A stretch of DNA of 64,000 nucleotides, from positions 222,013,415 through 222,077,414 of the forward strand of contig NC_081410.1 in NCBI RefSeq assembly GCF_030272615.1. Reading direction: 5' to 3'. A model generated the notes under the pieces. The model was not told the origin of the DNA. It searched no databases and worked only from the letters and a program-made list of their open reading frames with translations. Below are positions 35,186-48,642 of this stretch, piece after piece. The translations under genes and the position numbers were made by a program. Each line of letters starts with the position of its first letter. Position 1 is the first letter of the stretch. Origin of the DNA: Cryptomeria japonica. Its lineage: Eukaryota; Streptophyta; Pinopsida; Cupressales; Cupressaceae.

Positions 35186-35881
35186 TGTCATGCCCAAAAT
35201 TTAGGGCAAGAACGGGATAATTTTTTTTTTTTAAATCACAATTTAAAACATTAAATTGACAAATATAAAATGCGATAACATGTCTTGTCTTAACTATGTT
35301 TAGAGTTAATTGTATCTACTAGCTCAAGTAATTAAAATAATTAAAATTAATTGTGGAATTCTAATTGAATAGTTTTATTGTCGCATCGCTCTTAATCAAT
35401 AATTATATCCATTAAATAACGTGGAAAAAGCTTAATCTCCAATATCCATTTATTGTTTTTAGGATCTAGTTAAACTAGTCCTAGCACTTAGTTTTATAAG
35501 TGTCTATATGTTACTTAACAATAATTAAATAGTAGATTAAATTAAATCAACTAAAGGGTCGGTTTTATACGTAATGAATATTTTTCTACAAGGTTTAATC
35601 ACATGCATCTACGTTTAGGAGAGTCAAAATTTTAACCCTTTAGTCCAATAAAATAAAATTCCCAAATTGTTTAATTTATACCTTCTAAATTTATCTAATT
35701 AAAATTAAATATTATTTCTCAAATATTTAATTTAAAAATATCGCCATCTATTTAAAATTAAAAATAAATACTTTAATTCATAACTCCTCTAAACTATTTA
35801 AATTTAAAATTAAATATTAACTTCACTAATATTTAATTTGGGGCAACTCCGCCTATATAAATAAATATATATATATATTTA

Positions 35882-35884
<3 letters not shown>

Positions 35885-35959
<75 letters not shown>
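35885..35959. repeat. (AT)n microsatellite in the chromovirus 3' LTR
   Basis: About 75 bp of AT. The matching place in the 5' LTR (45005-45024) has only about 20 bp. Confidence 0.95.
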
Positions 35960-35962
<3 letters not shown>

Positions 35963-36321
35963 GTAAATTATGAAACAAAACAAATATATATACAACTATA
36001 TATATATATATATACCTATAATTAAAATTGTATATATATATATATATTTATATATATAATAATAATATATATTTAAGCTATAGGGTGTTGCCCATGCAAA
36101 CCCTAACCATGATTTATATTATAAAATGAGCCTTTCATATTATATTTTATATTTTTTTTATAACCACTGTTTACCCTAGCCCTAACTGGGCTAGGGTTTC
36201 TCCCATTTCTTTTGTTGTGTTGAGCAAGTGTAGGGCCGAAGGGCGGACCAGGCGGCGGCCATGGCAAATGGGCGGGGCGGAGTCTGAGAGGGCGGCAGGT
36301 GAGCGACGCGGTCAAGGTCGT

Positions 36322-36420
36322 CCACTGTGCATTGCACAGTGTTCAACCCCGTCGACCCACTATGCAGTGCACAGTGTTCGGCCCCGCCGACCACTGTGCA
36401 CTGCACAGTGCTCGCCCCCC
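36322..36420. repeat. Three ~34-bp tandem units with a palindrome (3' LTR)
   Basis: Each unit contains a version of CACTGTGCATTGCACAGTG, two 9-bp arms around one centre base, followed by a GTTCGGCCCCGCCGAC-type spacer. The array sits in the GC-rich island directly beside an AT run. The sister LTR holds five units. Confidence 0.92.
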
Positions 36421-39366
36421 CCCTTTTTATTTTTTATTTTTTATTTAATTTAATATATATATATATATATATTCTTTTATTTTTATTTTTTTTACAGTAG
36501 GTTTTGTTTGAAAGGAGATATTTTTGTTTTAAAACATATTTACATTTAAATAAATTTATCTATATGTATATATATTTATTCATAAATATATATATATATA
36601 TTTTAATTAAGAACAGATTTAGGGCATTTCCTTAGAAAATAAATGCTGATATAATATTTAAATTGAAAACATTATAACAAATCAAATAGACTCTTCAGTT
36701 TGGGTCATTGCATATATTTCCTTTTTATCAAAATTTCTAGATGCAAATATAAAATAGATGGGTTATTTAAATCCTAATTTACTTACAGCAAAAAAAAAAA
36801 AAAGTAATCTTATTATTTCATTTAAACTGTTTTTCTGCAGATTTTTTTTTTTTCTGTACATAAAAAAATGATAGTATTTAAATAATTTCTAGCATCAACT
36901 ATATAAAGGACCAAATATATATAAATTACCAACAGCTAGATAAAGCTAGATTTTTTTAAAATAAAACTTTTGAAATGACTATACTAAATTATGATTTTCA
37001 TGTTTTTTTCTTTTGCAATAACAAAATGATAGATTTAAATAAAACTAGAAAAAAAAATGGCATTACCATGTATTTTCATTTTCTACAATAAACCAAATGA
37101 CAGACTTAAATAAACAAAATATTTTGATTCTGAATGTATTAAGGGAGTGAATACATTTCTTTCTTTCCAAAACACCCTATACACAAAAATAACTATTTCC
37201 AAAACTTTTAGGAACTATACCAGAAATAATCATTTCTTTTTCTACAATCTGACATAAATGACTATTATAAATCCTTAAATCTTATCTCCAAGGTACTCAA
37301 GATACTTTTTTCATTTTACAAATAGGTTTCTCATTTCTAATAAATGAGAAAAATAATGAATGCATAACCAAATATATTTTTGCAACAACTAATTCTAGCC
37401 ACACCTACTTGCCCTGTTATTTTCTTCTATCAACCAGCAAATAAATCAAAGGTTGTGACCACGGAGAGATCACCTCCCAGCCTAGGCTAACCAGTAGCCA
37501 CCCTTGAGCTTGGAGAACCAAGTCCTAGACGGGATTACACACATGCAGACACAAAAAAGACAACAAGGGATAGACATTCACAAACACATTCCCAACCCAG
37601 GGCTACACTGCACCACACATTGTGATGTCTTTTCAAGGGTGGTAGTGGACCAAGTACCCTAAGGAGACTGCAAGTATGGTAAAACATATAGCCACCTCAT
37701 GGCAAACCAAAAATAACAACCCCACATTCCTTATGCCCCCCAAGGCATTCATGTCTTATTTCCCTCCTTATGACCCCCAATGCATAAACAAGCCATGCAG
37801 CAAAGGTCACATAAAATCCCTTATGATCACTCTCATAACAAGAGCCTCTCACTTGAGGGCTGTCACTTCTACCACCCACAAGACCATCCTCTCTCCCAAG
37901 AGTAGGACGTCTTGATTACTCCCAAAACACATAAAATTGCATAAGCACAAAACACCAAATAAATTTCAAAGGAATACATGCAAGGAAAACTAGCCTTTAA
38001 CACAAGCAATTCTTTCAATACAACATGCAATAAGAAAACATTACAAGAAAAGTAGAACCAGCCTTAAACTGCCCAAAGGTATGCTAGTTTTGTTGAGGAT
38101 GAGCAGCCCAATTCCACAAGTCTTTCCCTTCCACCCTTAGCCAAATTCTTAATTCAACAATCTATTTTTCTTTTCTTTTCAAAAATTCCTTGTCTCCAAA
38201 AATGGTAAGTGGGTCATTACCCACTAATTTTGTAATTCTTGCTTAAGAAGCCCTTTGTGAGAGTTCTCACAAGTTTCTAAAAACTGAAAAGGAAGGTAAG
38301 GTAAAATGGGAAAGGGAACTCTCATTCGAAAAGGAAGGTTCACAACTTAGTTCAAGCCTTCTAATTTCAATTTTCGCACAACTTAGAAAAGTCACTTTTT
38401 AGGGTGTCTAAAAGGTCACATGGGAGTAGAAACTTGCCTAAAATTACCCCTAACCCTTAGGTATACCTTATGGGCTTTAGGAAACCCTATTAAACTACCC
38501 CTAGGTGTCCATTTAACCCTTTTTTAACCCCTCTGAAGTTTATTTTCGGGTCAAACCTATGTTGACCATCCCAAAGATTCTTTACCCAAGGCATTTATGG
38601 AATCATACTAAATTAATTTAAAAAGCTATAGTTAAACAACTCCCTCCAAGAGACAAATTTTAAAAAACTCAAACATAAATCAAAACATGTGTCAAGTGAC
38701 ACAAAGAAAATACTTTTACACAATTATACATGAAATCTTGTCTCTCGTTGGATTTACACAAATAATCAAAATTCAATTTAACATTCATGCAACAATCACT
38801 TTCACGAATAAAATACGATACAAACGGGGTGTTGTCTCTCCAAATAGACAAACCCTGGTTTTACGAACACACATAGGTCTAGGTTTGGTTCTCCATAATA
38901 TTTCCATGGTCACATGGATAATTTTCCTGTGCATCTCAATTACACATTAGTAATTTCAAATAACCTCATCTTATGTAAAACACATGATTAAGAATACACA
39001 TCAGGCACTCTGCATACAATATACATTTAAATCAATACATCTTGCATCCAAATAACTCAACATAAGCAATTTTCATAATTCTCATAATTGGGATCCAGAC
39101 ATAAAATGTACATCCTATTTCTATCATCATCGTAAAGTCCTGCAAATCCAATAACGACATATATAATCTCAAATTCATCCTATTCAAAATCATGCAGAGT
39201 TCTATATCATAAAGCATATAAATGAATAATCAACATATAGCAATGTTATGCAAATCATGGAATCATATAAGTTCTAAATCCATAATGCATAAAAAATAAA
39301 GAATCCATAATAGTCTCAACATAAAAATCACTGAAATGCTAGACCGAGTCAGGGTAGGGCCTCACA

Positions 39367-39376
39367 CCCTCCCCCT
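39367..39376 (-). promoter_or_regulatory. Polypurine tract of the chromovirus
   Basis: On the minus strand the run AGGGGGAGGG lies just after the pol stop and directly before the LTR start TGTGAGG. Confidence 0.85.
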
Positions 39377-42300
39377 CTAGGCATGAACTTCCTCCTGGAG
39401 TTCATAAAAAAGATGGGGGTACTCTGATCTCATACGTGTTGTGTCCTCCCATGAAGCTGTAACCTCGTCATAGCAATCCCACTGGACCCTAACCTGGTCT
39501 AGCTCTCAACCTCAAAGGGCTAGCGTATGGCATACCAAAATGCGAATGGGCTCCAAAGCTAGTTTCCCATCTGACTCCACCTGCAAGGCATCCCAATCTA
39601 AAATATGAGACTCATCATAGATATATTTCCTCAAAATTGATACATGAAACACATCGTGGATGCGTGACAGGCTAGGTGTCAATGCTAAATGGTAGGCAAC
39701 TGGTCCTATCCTCTTAAGGATCTTAAATGGTCCTACAAAGTGAGGTGCGAGCTTAGAACCCTTTCCATAACAGATTGGACTCTTATGCAGTTGCACTCTT
39801 AAGAAGACTCTGTCTCCAACCAAGTAACTATGATCTATCCTCTTCGCATTTGCATATTTCTTCTATATATCTTGTGTCTCTCTCAGACGTTGCCTAATCA
39901 AATCCACTTGCTGCTCCATATCCCAAACTATCTCAGGACCAATAGCAACTATGTCCTCTATGCGGTCCCAACTCAACGGTGTCCTGCAAGGCCTGCTGTA
40001 TAATGCCTGATAGGGTGGCATCCCCAAAGAAGTGTGATGCCCATTGTTATAGGAAAACTCCACTAAGGGAAGGTACTCTTCCCATCTGGTCTGATGATCC
40101 ATGATGTACATGTGAAGCATATCCTCTAACACCTAATTAACCCTCTCTGTTTGAGCATCCATTTCCGGATGATAGGCTGTACTGAAATTGAGCTTAGTGC
40201 CCATGGCTGCCTGTAATGCCTTCCAAAAGGAAGAAGTGAAGAGGGAATCCCTGTCAGAAATAATCTTGCGTGGAATGCCATGAAGTCTGACAATGTCTTG
40301 CAAGAATACCTATGTTACTGCTGGAGCTGTGAAGGTAGTCCAAATTGGTGAAAAGTGGGCCACTTTGGTCAATTTGTCAACTATCACCAAGATGGCATCA
40401 TGGCGACGAGAAGACATAGGAAGACCAATGATGAAATCCATGGATATAGTATCCCACTTCCATTCTAGTATAGCATGAGACTGGAGCAACCCACCTGGAT
40501 GGTGGTACTCCACCTTGACTCTTTGACACTCAAGGCATCAGGCTACTAACTCAGCAATGAGCTATCGCATTCCTGGCCAATGATATAGCTGTCTCAAGTC
40601 AGCATGCATCTTCTAAACTCTGGGATGTGCTGCATAAGGAGCTCTATGAGCTTCCATGACAATGAACTCTCGCAATCCCCTGGAAGAAGGTACATAGATG
40701 CACCCTCTATGGCGTAATAGTCCATCGGACTCCAAAGAATAATCCACATATTTCCCCTCTAGAGTATCCTGAGTCTGTAACACCTGACAAACCTCTGAAT
40801 ACCATCCATCCTCTGGAAAATGTTGCAGTATATGGTCTCTCAAATCTGTGCCCATAGATATGGTGTATACCTCGTGACGTCTCCTACTCAAAGCATCTAC
40901 AACTACGTTTTCCTTTCCTTTGATGTAGTGAACGTCAAAATCATATTCGCACAAGAACTCCATCCATCTCCTCTGATGTGCATTAAGGTTCAGCTGAGTG
41001 AAAATATACTGAAGACTCTGATGATCTGAATGCAGCTCAAAGTGATGACCTAAAAGGAAGTGTCTCCACCTCACAAGTGCATGCACTACTACTGCAAGCT
41101 CAAGGTCACGAGTAGGATAATTAAGTTCATGAGTCTTTAGTTTCCTAGAATCAAAAGCTATGGCCCTACCATCCTGCATAAGGACTACTCCTAAACCCTC
41201 TAAAGAAGCATTTGTACAAACCATGAAGTTAGCTGAGGGATCTGGTACTACAAGGATAGGTGCGCTAGTAAGTACCTTCTTGAGTTCTTGAAAGGCCTTC
41301 TCGCACTTCTCTGTCCACTCAAACTTCTTCCCTTTACACTGAAGAGAAGTAATAGGATGTGAGACTCTGGAAAATCCCTCAACAAAGTATCAGTAATAAT
41401 TTGCTAAGCCCATGAAGCTCCTAACCTCAGTCACACTAGTTGGCACTGGCCAATCCATAATAGCTCTGATCTTTGATGGGTCAACTGAGATCCCATCATC
41501 GGAAATAATGTGCCCAAGGTACTTGACCTCTGAACGAAAGAAAGCACACTTTGACAAATTGCCATACAACTGATTGTCCCGCAAACACTACAATACCTAT
41601 TTCAGGTGCTCCTCATGCTCCTTCTCATTCTGAGAATATATCAATATATCATTGAGGAACACAATCACAAAATAGTCCAGAAATGTGTGGAATACCCCAT
41701 TCATGAGGCTCATGAAAACAGTTGGAGCATTCGTAAGACCAAATGGGACCACGGTGAACTCATAATGACCATACCTAGTGCGAAATGCGGTCTTGTGGAT
41801 ATCGCTTTCCACTATTCTCAATTGATGGTACCTTGACTTCAGATCAATTTTGGAAAAGACTTTGGCACCCTAAAGTTGGTCAAATAAGTCATCGATTTTG
41901 GGTAATGGATATCAATTCTTGATAGTTACTTTGTTTAACTGACGATAATCCATGCATAATCGGAGAGATCCATCCTTCTTCTTTACAAAGATGACTGGTG
42001 CACCCCATGGGGATACGCTAGGACGAATGTGCCCCTTCTCAAGGAGTTCCTCAAGCTGCATCTTGAGCTCATTAAGCTCATTTGTGGTCATCCTGTAAGG
42101 TGCTCTGGAAACTGGCTCGACTCCCGGTACTAGGTCTATATAAAAGTCAATCTCTCTACGAGGCGGCATTCCAGGTAGTTCCAAAGGAAACACGTCTGAA
42201 TATCCCTTAAGGATAGGATGGTCGTCAATCAATGTTTCCTTTTCATCCTCTTCTCCTATGTCACTGATAGTGATGGCAAAAAGCTGACATCCCTTTTCAA

Positions 42301-42560
42301 TGCTCTGCTTAAGCTGCATTGCGGAGATCATACGAAGAGACACGTCTCTCTGAATCCCGTTGATAACTATGGGTGAACCATGATCATCCTCACACTTGAT
42401 CTTTTTTAGGCAGCAATCCATCTTGGCTCTATGGGCATAAAGCCAATCCATGCCAAGTACGATACCATAAGATCCAAGTGGTGTCACTCTAAGGTCTACT
42501 AAAGTGGTGGTCTTGCCAATCTGCAGCTGACATGCACTAACCTCTGATTACACTGACACT
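39377..42560 (-). pseudogene. Chromovirus pol: protease end, RT, RNase H, integrase, chromodomain-like tail
   Basis: Starting near 42560 the end of the retropepsin ([10 protein letters not shown]) is followed by RT (MDYRQLN near 41955, PFGLTNAP near 41735). The catalytic box is FLND at 41648-41659 instead of the family's F-x-D-D, so the first metal-binding Asp is Asn. RNase H spans about 41240-40860 (LDAL...-like VVDALSRR). The integrase keeps its Asp, Asp and Glu ([21 protein letters not shown]). The tail ELDQVRVQWDCYDEVTASWE (about 39512-39453) is chromodomain-like and ends at a TAG in 39377-39379. About ten in-frame stops, TAG and TGA, break it. Not functional. Confidence 0.92.
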
Positions 42561-42699
42561 CTAGCCCCTGAAGCTAACTCCACTTCCCAACTGACACCCT
42601 GTCTAGTTGCCACTAGCCCGCAACGCTCCACAACCAATGGAGAAATGAAGGAGTCAGTAATCAAATAAAATAGATACATTGTTACCTTTGATCATACCT

Positions 42700-44134
42700 A
42701 CAACCTCGATGACCATGGCCTGGTGCTCAGCCTAGCGGTTGTCAACCGCTGTGAATACTCTATGGGACCTGCCCATATCACCAACTCTAGGCTCTGAAGC
42801 AGCCATCCACTGATTCCTTGCCATCTGACCCTGAGGACAATCCCTCGCCATATGCCCCATGGCTCCACATGTAAAGCAAGCACCCCAAGCTTGAAACTGG
42901 GCACCCTGAGGCCTAGAGAAAGCCTGTCCTCCTGTCCTACTAGATGCACTGTACCCACCCCTGGAGGACTATTGAGTCCTCATCGGAGGTGTGTAAGGCA
43001 CCTGTGCTCTCTGATCTCACCTTTGACCTTGAGACTACCACTGCTTGGGCTTTGTACCCTGCTGATACTATGGAGGCTTTTGCCTCTAGTTCTGTTGTGA
43101 CTGTTGTGGAGGAGGGGGTTTGGAGAACCCCTGTGAGTTTTGGTTATTTCCCTTCCAATGGGGTTTCTGAAATCCATAAGTCTGGGGTGTAGGGTTTCAG
43201 TTCTAAAACCGATCCCTAGTGTCCTGTGGTCTGACCTGAATCTCCTCTGTTATCAGTGCCTTCTCCACAGCAACCTGAAGGCTCCCTGGAGCGGACATCC
43301 TCACTAGCCCTGGTATGCTGACATTCAACCCTCTGATGAAACGGTTGACAAGAAGTTTCTCGTCCTTTAGATAGTCCACGTAAGGCAAGAGCTCAAAGAA
43401 TTTTCTCTCGTATTGGGTCACTGAGAGGCCTTTTTTTGGAGGTCATGAAACTCGTCTATCCGATGCTGTTTGTAATGTCTTGATAAGTACCTCTCCCTGA
43501 ACCTCTCTGTAAATATCTCCTGAGTGAGAGTATCAGGAACTAATCCGCACTTGTACTCCTCCTGTCTCCACCATGTGGAGGTCGTTCCTCTCAATAGATG
43601 GACTGCGACACGTGCTTTTAGATTGCTCTTGTAAGAGCGCAATGCAAAGCACCTCTCAAGGCTCAAAAGCCATGCCTCAGCTTCTACCCTGTCGGTAGAA
43701 CCCCCAAAAGATGGTGGTTGGAGGTGTATAACCTCCCTAATAAGATCCCCTGGATCCCGATGAGCTCTCTCATAAAACACTAGCTCCACCACTAGAGGTG
43801 GTCCTGGTAGGTGCACAAACTCTGGCTCATTCCCACCTTGACTCTCTACCGGAATAGGAGGTGGACTCCTTCTCCGTTCCCTATCAGTCGATCTATGACT
43901 CCCTGAGTTCTGATTTTCAACACGATGATCCCTGGCTGGAATCCTATCCTGGACTATACCAATTAGGTTATGGATTGCTTCTAAGAGGTTTTGGTTTGGG
44001 TCAACTGGTTGTTCGGGAGGAGCCTCTAGGTTCACTTCTGGAACCGATTCTTCCCTATCTACCTCTTCGCATGCTATGCGTACACGCCTAGGACACCTTC
44101 CATGCTTGCGAGCTTGTCGCGCAGTCGGAGACAT
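42700..44134 (-). pseudogene. Chromovirus gag
   Basis: ATG at 44134 opens a frame with a basic N-terminus (RQARKHGRCPRRVR) and the retrotransposon gag core around 43760-43420 (PPSFGGSTDRVEAEAWL, RYLSRHYKQHRIDEFHDL). At a run of seven A/T bases (43434-43440) the frame shifts. It then continues with VTQYERKFFELLPYV and RFIRGL. One zinc knuckle CFTCGAMGHMARDC lies at 42837-42878. Downstream the frame decays before the protease region. The protein would form the particle and bind RNA. Confidence 0.88.
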
Positions 44135-44293
44135 CCTAAGAGAAAAATAAAATAAAATAAATTAAATAACTAATTTCTTTGGAAACATATTTAATTAATT
44201 AAATTTAAATATCCTAGAAAATCAATATAATAAAATTAATTAAATAATTAAAGCTAAACGTAATGGAGAAAGGTTCCTAGTGTTGGAAACCTT

Positions 44294-44305
44294 GCTCTGA
44301 TACCA
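44294..44305 (-). other. Primer binding site, chromovirus
   Basis: On the minus strand TGGTATCAGAGC, three bases inside the 5' LTR end, matches initiator-Met tRNA. Confidence 0.88.
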
Positions 44306-45388
44306 AAATGTCATGCCCAAAATTTAGGGCAAGAACGGGATAATTTTTTTTTTTTAAATCACAATTGAAAACATTAAATTGACAAATATAAAATGCGATA
44401 ACATGTCTTGTCTTAACTATGTTTAGAGTTAACTGTATCTACTAGCTCAAGTAATTAAAATAATTAAAATTAAATGCGGAATTCTAATTGAATAGTTTTA
44501 TTGTCGCATCGCTCTTAATCAATAATTATATCCATTAAATAACGTGGAAAAAGCTTAATCTCCAATATCCATTTATTGTTTTTAGGATCTAGTTAAACTA
44601 GTCCTAGCACTTAGTTTTATAAGTGTCTATATGTTACTTAACAGTAATTAAATAGTAGATTAAATTAAATCAACTAAAGGGTCGGTTTTATACATAATGA
44701 ATATTTTTCTACAAGGTTTAATCACATGCATCTACGTTTAGGAGAGTCAAAATTTAAACCCTTTAGTCCAATAAAATAAAATTTCCAAATTGTTTAATTT
44801 ATACCTTCTAAATTTATCTAATTAAAATTAAATATTATTTCTCAAATATTTAATTTAAAAATATCGCCATCTATTTAAAATTAAAAATAAATACTTTAAT
44901 TCATAACTCCTCTAAACTATTTAAATTTAAAATTAAATATTAACTTCACTAATATTTAATTTGGGGCAACTCCGCCTATATAAATAAATATATATATATT
45001 TAATCATATATATATATATATATTTATGTAAATTATGAAACAAAATAAATATATATACAACTATATATATATATATACCTATAATTAAAATTGTATATAT
45101 ATATATATATATTTATATATATAATAATAATATATATTTAAGCTATAGGGTGTTGCCCATGCAAACCCTAACCATGATTTATATTATAAAATGAGCCTTT
45201 CATATTATATTTCATATTTTGTTTTATAACCACTATTTACCCTAGCCCTAACTGGGCTAGGGTTTCTCCCATTTTTTGTTGTTGTGTTGAGCAAGTGCAG
45301 GGCCGAAGGGCGGGCCAAGCGGCGGCCATGGAAAATGGGCAGGGTGGAGTCTGAGAGGGCGGCAGGTGAGCGGCGTGGTCAAGGCCGC

Positions 45389-45555
45389 CCACTGTGCATT
45401 GCACAGTGTTCAGCCCCATCGACCACTATGCATTGCACAGTGTTCGGCCCTGCTGACCACTGTGCACTGCACAGTGCTCGGCCCTGCCGACCCACTGTGC
45501 ATTGCACAGTGTTCGGCCCGCCGTCCACTGTGCACTGCATGGTGTTCGCCCCCCC
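45389..45555. repeat. Five ~34-bp tandem units with a palindrome (5' LTR)
   Basis: Same unit as at 36322-36420, five copies. Units differ by a few bases, mostly C/T and G/A changes at CpG. It is followed on the right by a C run and TATATA repeats. Confidence 0.92.
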
Positions 45556-45590
45556 CCCTTTTTTTATTTTTAATTTTTTAATTTAATTTA

Positions 45591-45674
<84 letters not shown>

Positions 45675-45819
45675 TCTTTTATTTTATTTTTTTTTACAGT
45701 AGGTTTTGTTTGAAAGGAGATATTTTTGTTTTAAAACATATTTACATTTAAATAAATTTATCTATATGTATATATATTTATTCATAAATATATATATATT
45801 TATATATTTATCTATATAT

Positions 45820-45820
<1 letters not shown>

Positions 45821-45862
<42 letters not shown>
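45821..45862. repeat. (GATA)n microsatellite in the chromovirus 5' LTR
   Basis: About ten GATA units, absent from the matching place of the 3' LTR (near 36600). Confidence 0.95.
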
Positions 45863-48642
45863 TAAATCTATTTTATTTAAGAACAGATTTAGGGCATTTC
45901 CTTAGAAAATAAATGCTGATATAATATTTAAATTGAAAACATTATAACAAATCAGATAGACTCTTCAGTTTGGGTCATTGCATATATTTCCTTTTTATCA
46001 AAATTTCTAGATGCAAAAATAAAATAGATGGGTTATTTAAATCCTAATTTACTTACAACAAAAAATAAAAAATAAAGTAATCTTATTATTTCATTTAAAC
46101 TGTTTTTCTTCAAAAAAAATAAAAAATAATGTACATAAACAAATGGAAGTATTTTAATAATTTCTAGCATCAACTATATAAAGGACCAAATATATTAAAT
46201 TTACCAGCAGCTAGATAAAGCTAGATTTTATTAAAATAAAACTTTAGAAATGACTATACTAAATTATGATTTTCATTTTTTTTTCTTTTGCAATAACAAA
46301 ATGATAGATTTAAATAAAACTAGAAAAAAAAATGGCATTACCATGTATTTTCATTTTCTGCAATAAACCAAATGACAGACTTAAATAAAAAAAATGTTTT
46401 GATTCTGAATGTATTAAGGGAGTGAATACATTTCTTTCTTTCCAAAACACCCTATACACACAAATAACTATTTCCAAAACTTTTAGGAACTATACCAGAA
46501 ATAATCATTTCTTTTTTTGCAATCTGACATAACTGACTATTACAAATCCTTAAATCTTATCTCCAAGGTACTCAAGATACTTTTGTCATTTTACAAATAG
46601 GTTTCTCATTTCTAATAAATGAGGAAAATAATAAATGCATAACCAAATATATTTCTGCAACAACTAATTCTAGCCACACCTACTTGCCCTGTTATTTTCT
46701 TCCATCAACTTGCAAACAAATCAAAGGTTGTGACCATGGAGAGCTCACCTCCCAGCCTAGGCTAACCAGTAGCCACCCTCGAGCTTGGAGAACCAAGTTC
46801 TAGATGGGATTACACACATGCAGACACAAAAAGACAACAAGGGATAGACATTCACAAACAGATTCCCAACCCAGGGCTACACTGCACCACACATTGTGAT
46901 GTCTTTTCAAGGGTGGTAGTGGACCAAGTACCTTGAGGAGACTGTAAGTATGGTAAAACATATAGCCACCTCATGGAAAAACAAATACATCAAATATAAC
47001 AACCCCACATTCCTTATGCCCCCCAAGGCAATCATGTCTTATTTCCCTCCTTATGACCCCCAATTCATAAACAAGCCATGCAGGAAGGGTTACATAAAAT
47101 CCCTTATGATCACTCTCATAATGAAAGCCTCTCACTCGAGGGTTGTCACTTCTACCACCCACAAGACCATCCTCTCTCCCAAGAGTAGGAGGTCTTGATT
47201 ACTCCCAAAACACATAAATTGCATAAGCACAAAACACCAAATAAATTTCCAAGGAATACATGCAAGGAAAACTATCCTTTAACACAAGCAATTCTTTCAA
47301 TACAACATGCAATAAGAAAACATTACAAGAAAAGTAGAACCAACCTTAAACTGCCCAAAGGTATGCTAGTTTTGTTGAGGATGAGCAGCCCAATTCCGCA
47401 AGTCTTTCCCTTCCACCCTTAGCCAAATTCTTAATTCAACAATCTATTTTCTTTTCTTTTAAAAAATTCCTTGTCTCCAAAAATGGAGAGTGGGTCATTA
47501 CCCACTAATTTTCTAATTCTTGCTTAAGATGCCCTTTGTGAGAGTTCTCACAAGTTTCTAAAAACTGAAAAAGGTAAGGTAAAATGGGAAAGGGAACTCT
47601 CATTCGAAAAGGATGGTTCACAACTTAGTTCAAACCTTCTAATTTCAATTTTCGCACAACTTAGAAAAGTCACTTTTTAGGATGTCTAAAAGGTCACATG
47701 GGAGTAGAAACTTGCCTAAAATTACCCCTAACCCTTAGGTATACCTTATGGGCTTTAGGAAACCCTATTAAACTACTGCTAAGTGTCCATTTAACCCTTT
47801 TTTAACACCTCTGAAGTTTATTTTCGGGTCAAACCTATGTTGACCATCCCAAAGGTTCTTTACCCAAGGCATTTATGGAATCATATTAAATTAATTGAAA
47901 AAGCTATAGTTAAACAACTCCCTCCAAGAGAAATTTTAAAAAACTCAAACATAAATCAAAACATGTGTCAAGTGACACATAGAAAATAATTTTACACAAT
48001 TATACATGAAATCTTGTCTCTCATTGGATTTACACAAATAATCAAAATTCAATTTAACATTCATGCAACAATCACTTTCACGAATAAAATACGATACAAA
48101 CGGGGTGTTGTCTCTCCAAATAGACAAACCCTGGTTTTACGAACGCACATAGGTCTAGGTTTGGTTCTCCATAATATTTCCATGGTCACATGGATAATTT
48201 TCCTGCACATCTCAATTACACATTAGTAATTTCAAATAACCTCATATAATGTAAAACACATGATTAAGAATACACATCAAGCACTCTGCATACAATATAC
48301 ATTTAAATCAATACATCTTGCATCCAATTAACTCAACATATGCAATTTTCATAATTCTCATAATTTTGATCCACACATAAAAAGTATATCCTATTTCTAT
48401 CATCATCATAAAGTCCTGCAAATCCAATAATGACATATATCATCGCAAATTCATCCTATTCAAAATCATGTAGAGTTCTATATCATAAAGCATATAAATG
48501 AAGCATCAACATATAGCAATGTTATCCAAATCATGGAATCATATAAGTTCTAAATCCATAATGCATAAAAAATAAAGCATCCATAATAGTCTCAACATAA
48601 AAATCACTGAAATTCTAGACCGAGTCAGGGTAGGGCCTCATA

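Larger units (their letters stand above)
35186..39366 (-). repeat. 3' LTR of the chromovirus
   Basis: On the minus strand it begins TGTGAGGCCCTACCCTGAC at 39366 and ends GGGCATGACA at 35186. 4,181 bp. It is near-identical to 44309-48642 apart from microsatellites and a short tandem array. Contains a GC-rich island (36180-36420) within very AT-rich sequence, and no gene. Confidence 0.95.
35186..48642 (-). mobile_element. Tekay-like chromovirus (Ty3/gypsy) with 4.2-4.3 kb LTRs
   Basis: A complete element of about 13.5 kb in minus orientation: 5' LTR 48642-44309, PBS, gag, protease, RT, RNase H, integrase with a chromodomain-like tail, polypurine tract and 3' LTR 39366-35186. Flanks are GTAGG (35181-35185) and GTAGA (48643-48647), a target duplication with one change. 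It is inserted near the end of Tat pol. The very long LTRs and the chromodomain fit the Tekay/Del branch. Confidence 0.92.
44309..48642 (-). repeat. 5' LTR of the chromovirus
   Basis: 4,334 bp, paired with 35186-39366. It differs mainly in microsatellite length, a GATA repeat and five instead of three palindromic units. Its outer end reads CCTCATA on the plus strand where the sister has CCTCACA, so the terminal TG has mutated. Confidence 0.95.

Noticed and set aside
36217-36453. Frames over the GC-rich island of the chromovirus LTRs
   Set aside because: They exist in all frames because of the tandem palindromic units and show no conserved protein; the region is LTR.
37676-38950. Short frames repeated at 46950-48226
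   Set aside because: They recur because both lie in the paired chromovirus LTRs; no protein signature, and the frames differ between the copies.
45389-45555. CRISPR-like regular repeats
   Set aside because: The spacers are themselves repeated, the units are in a plant retrotransposon LTR, and there are no cas genes.
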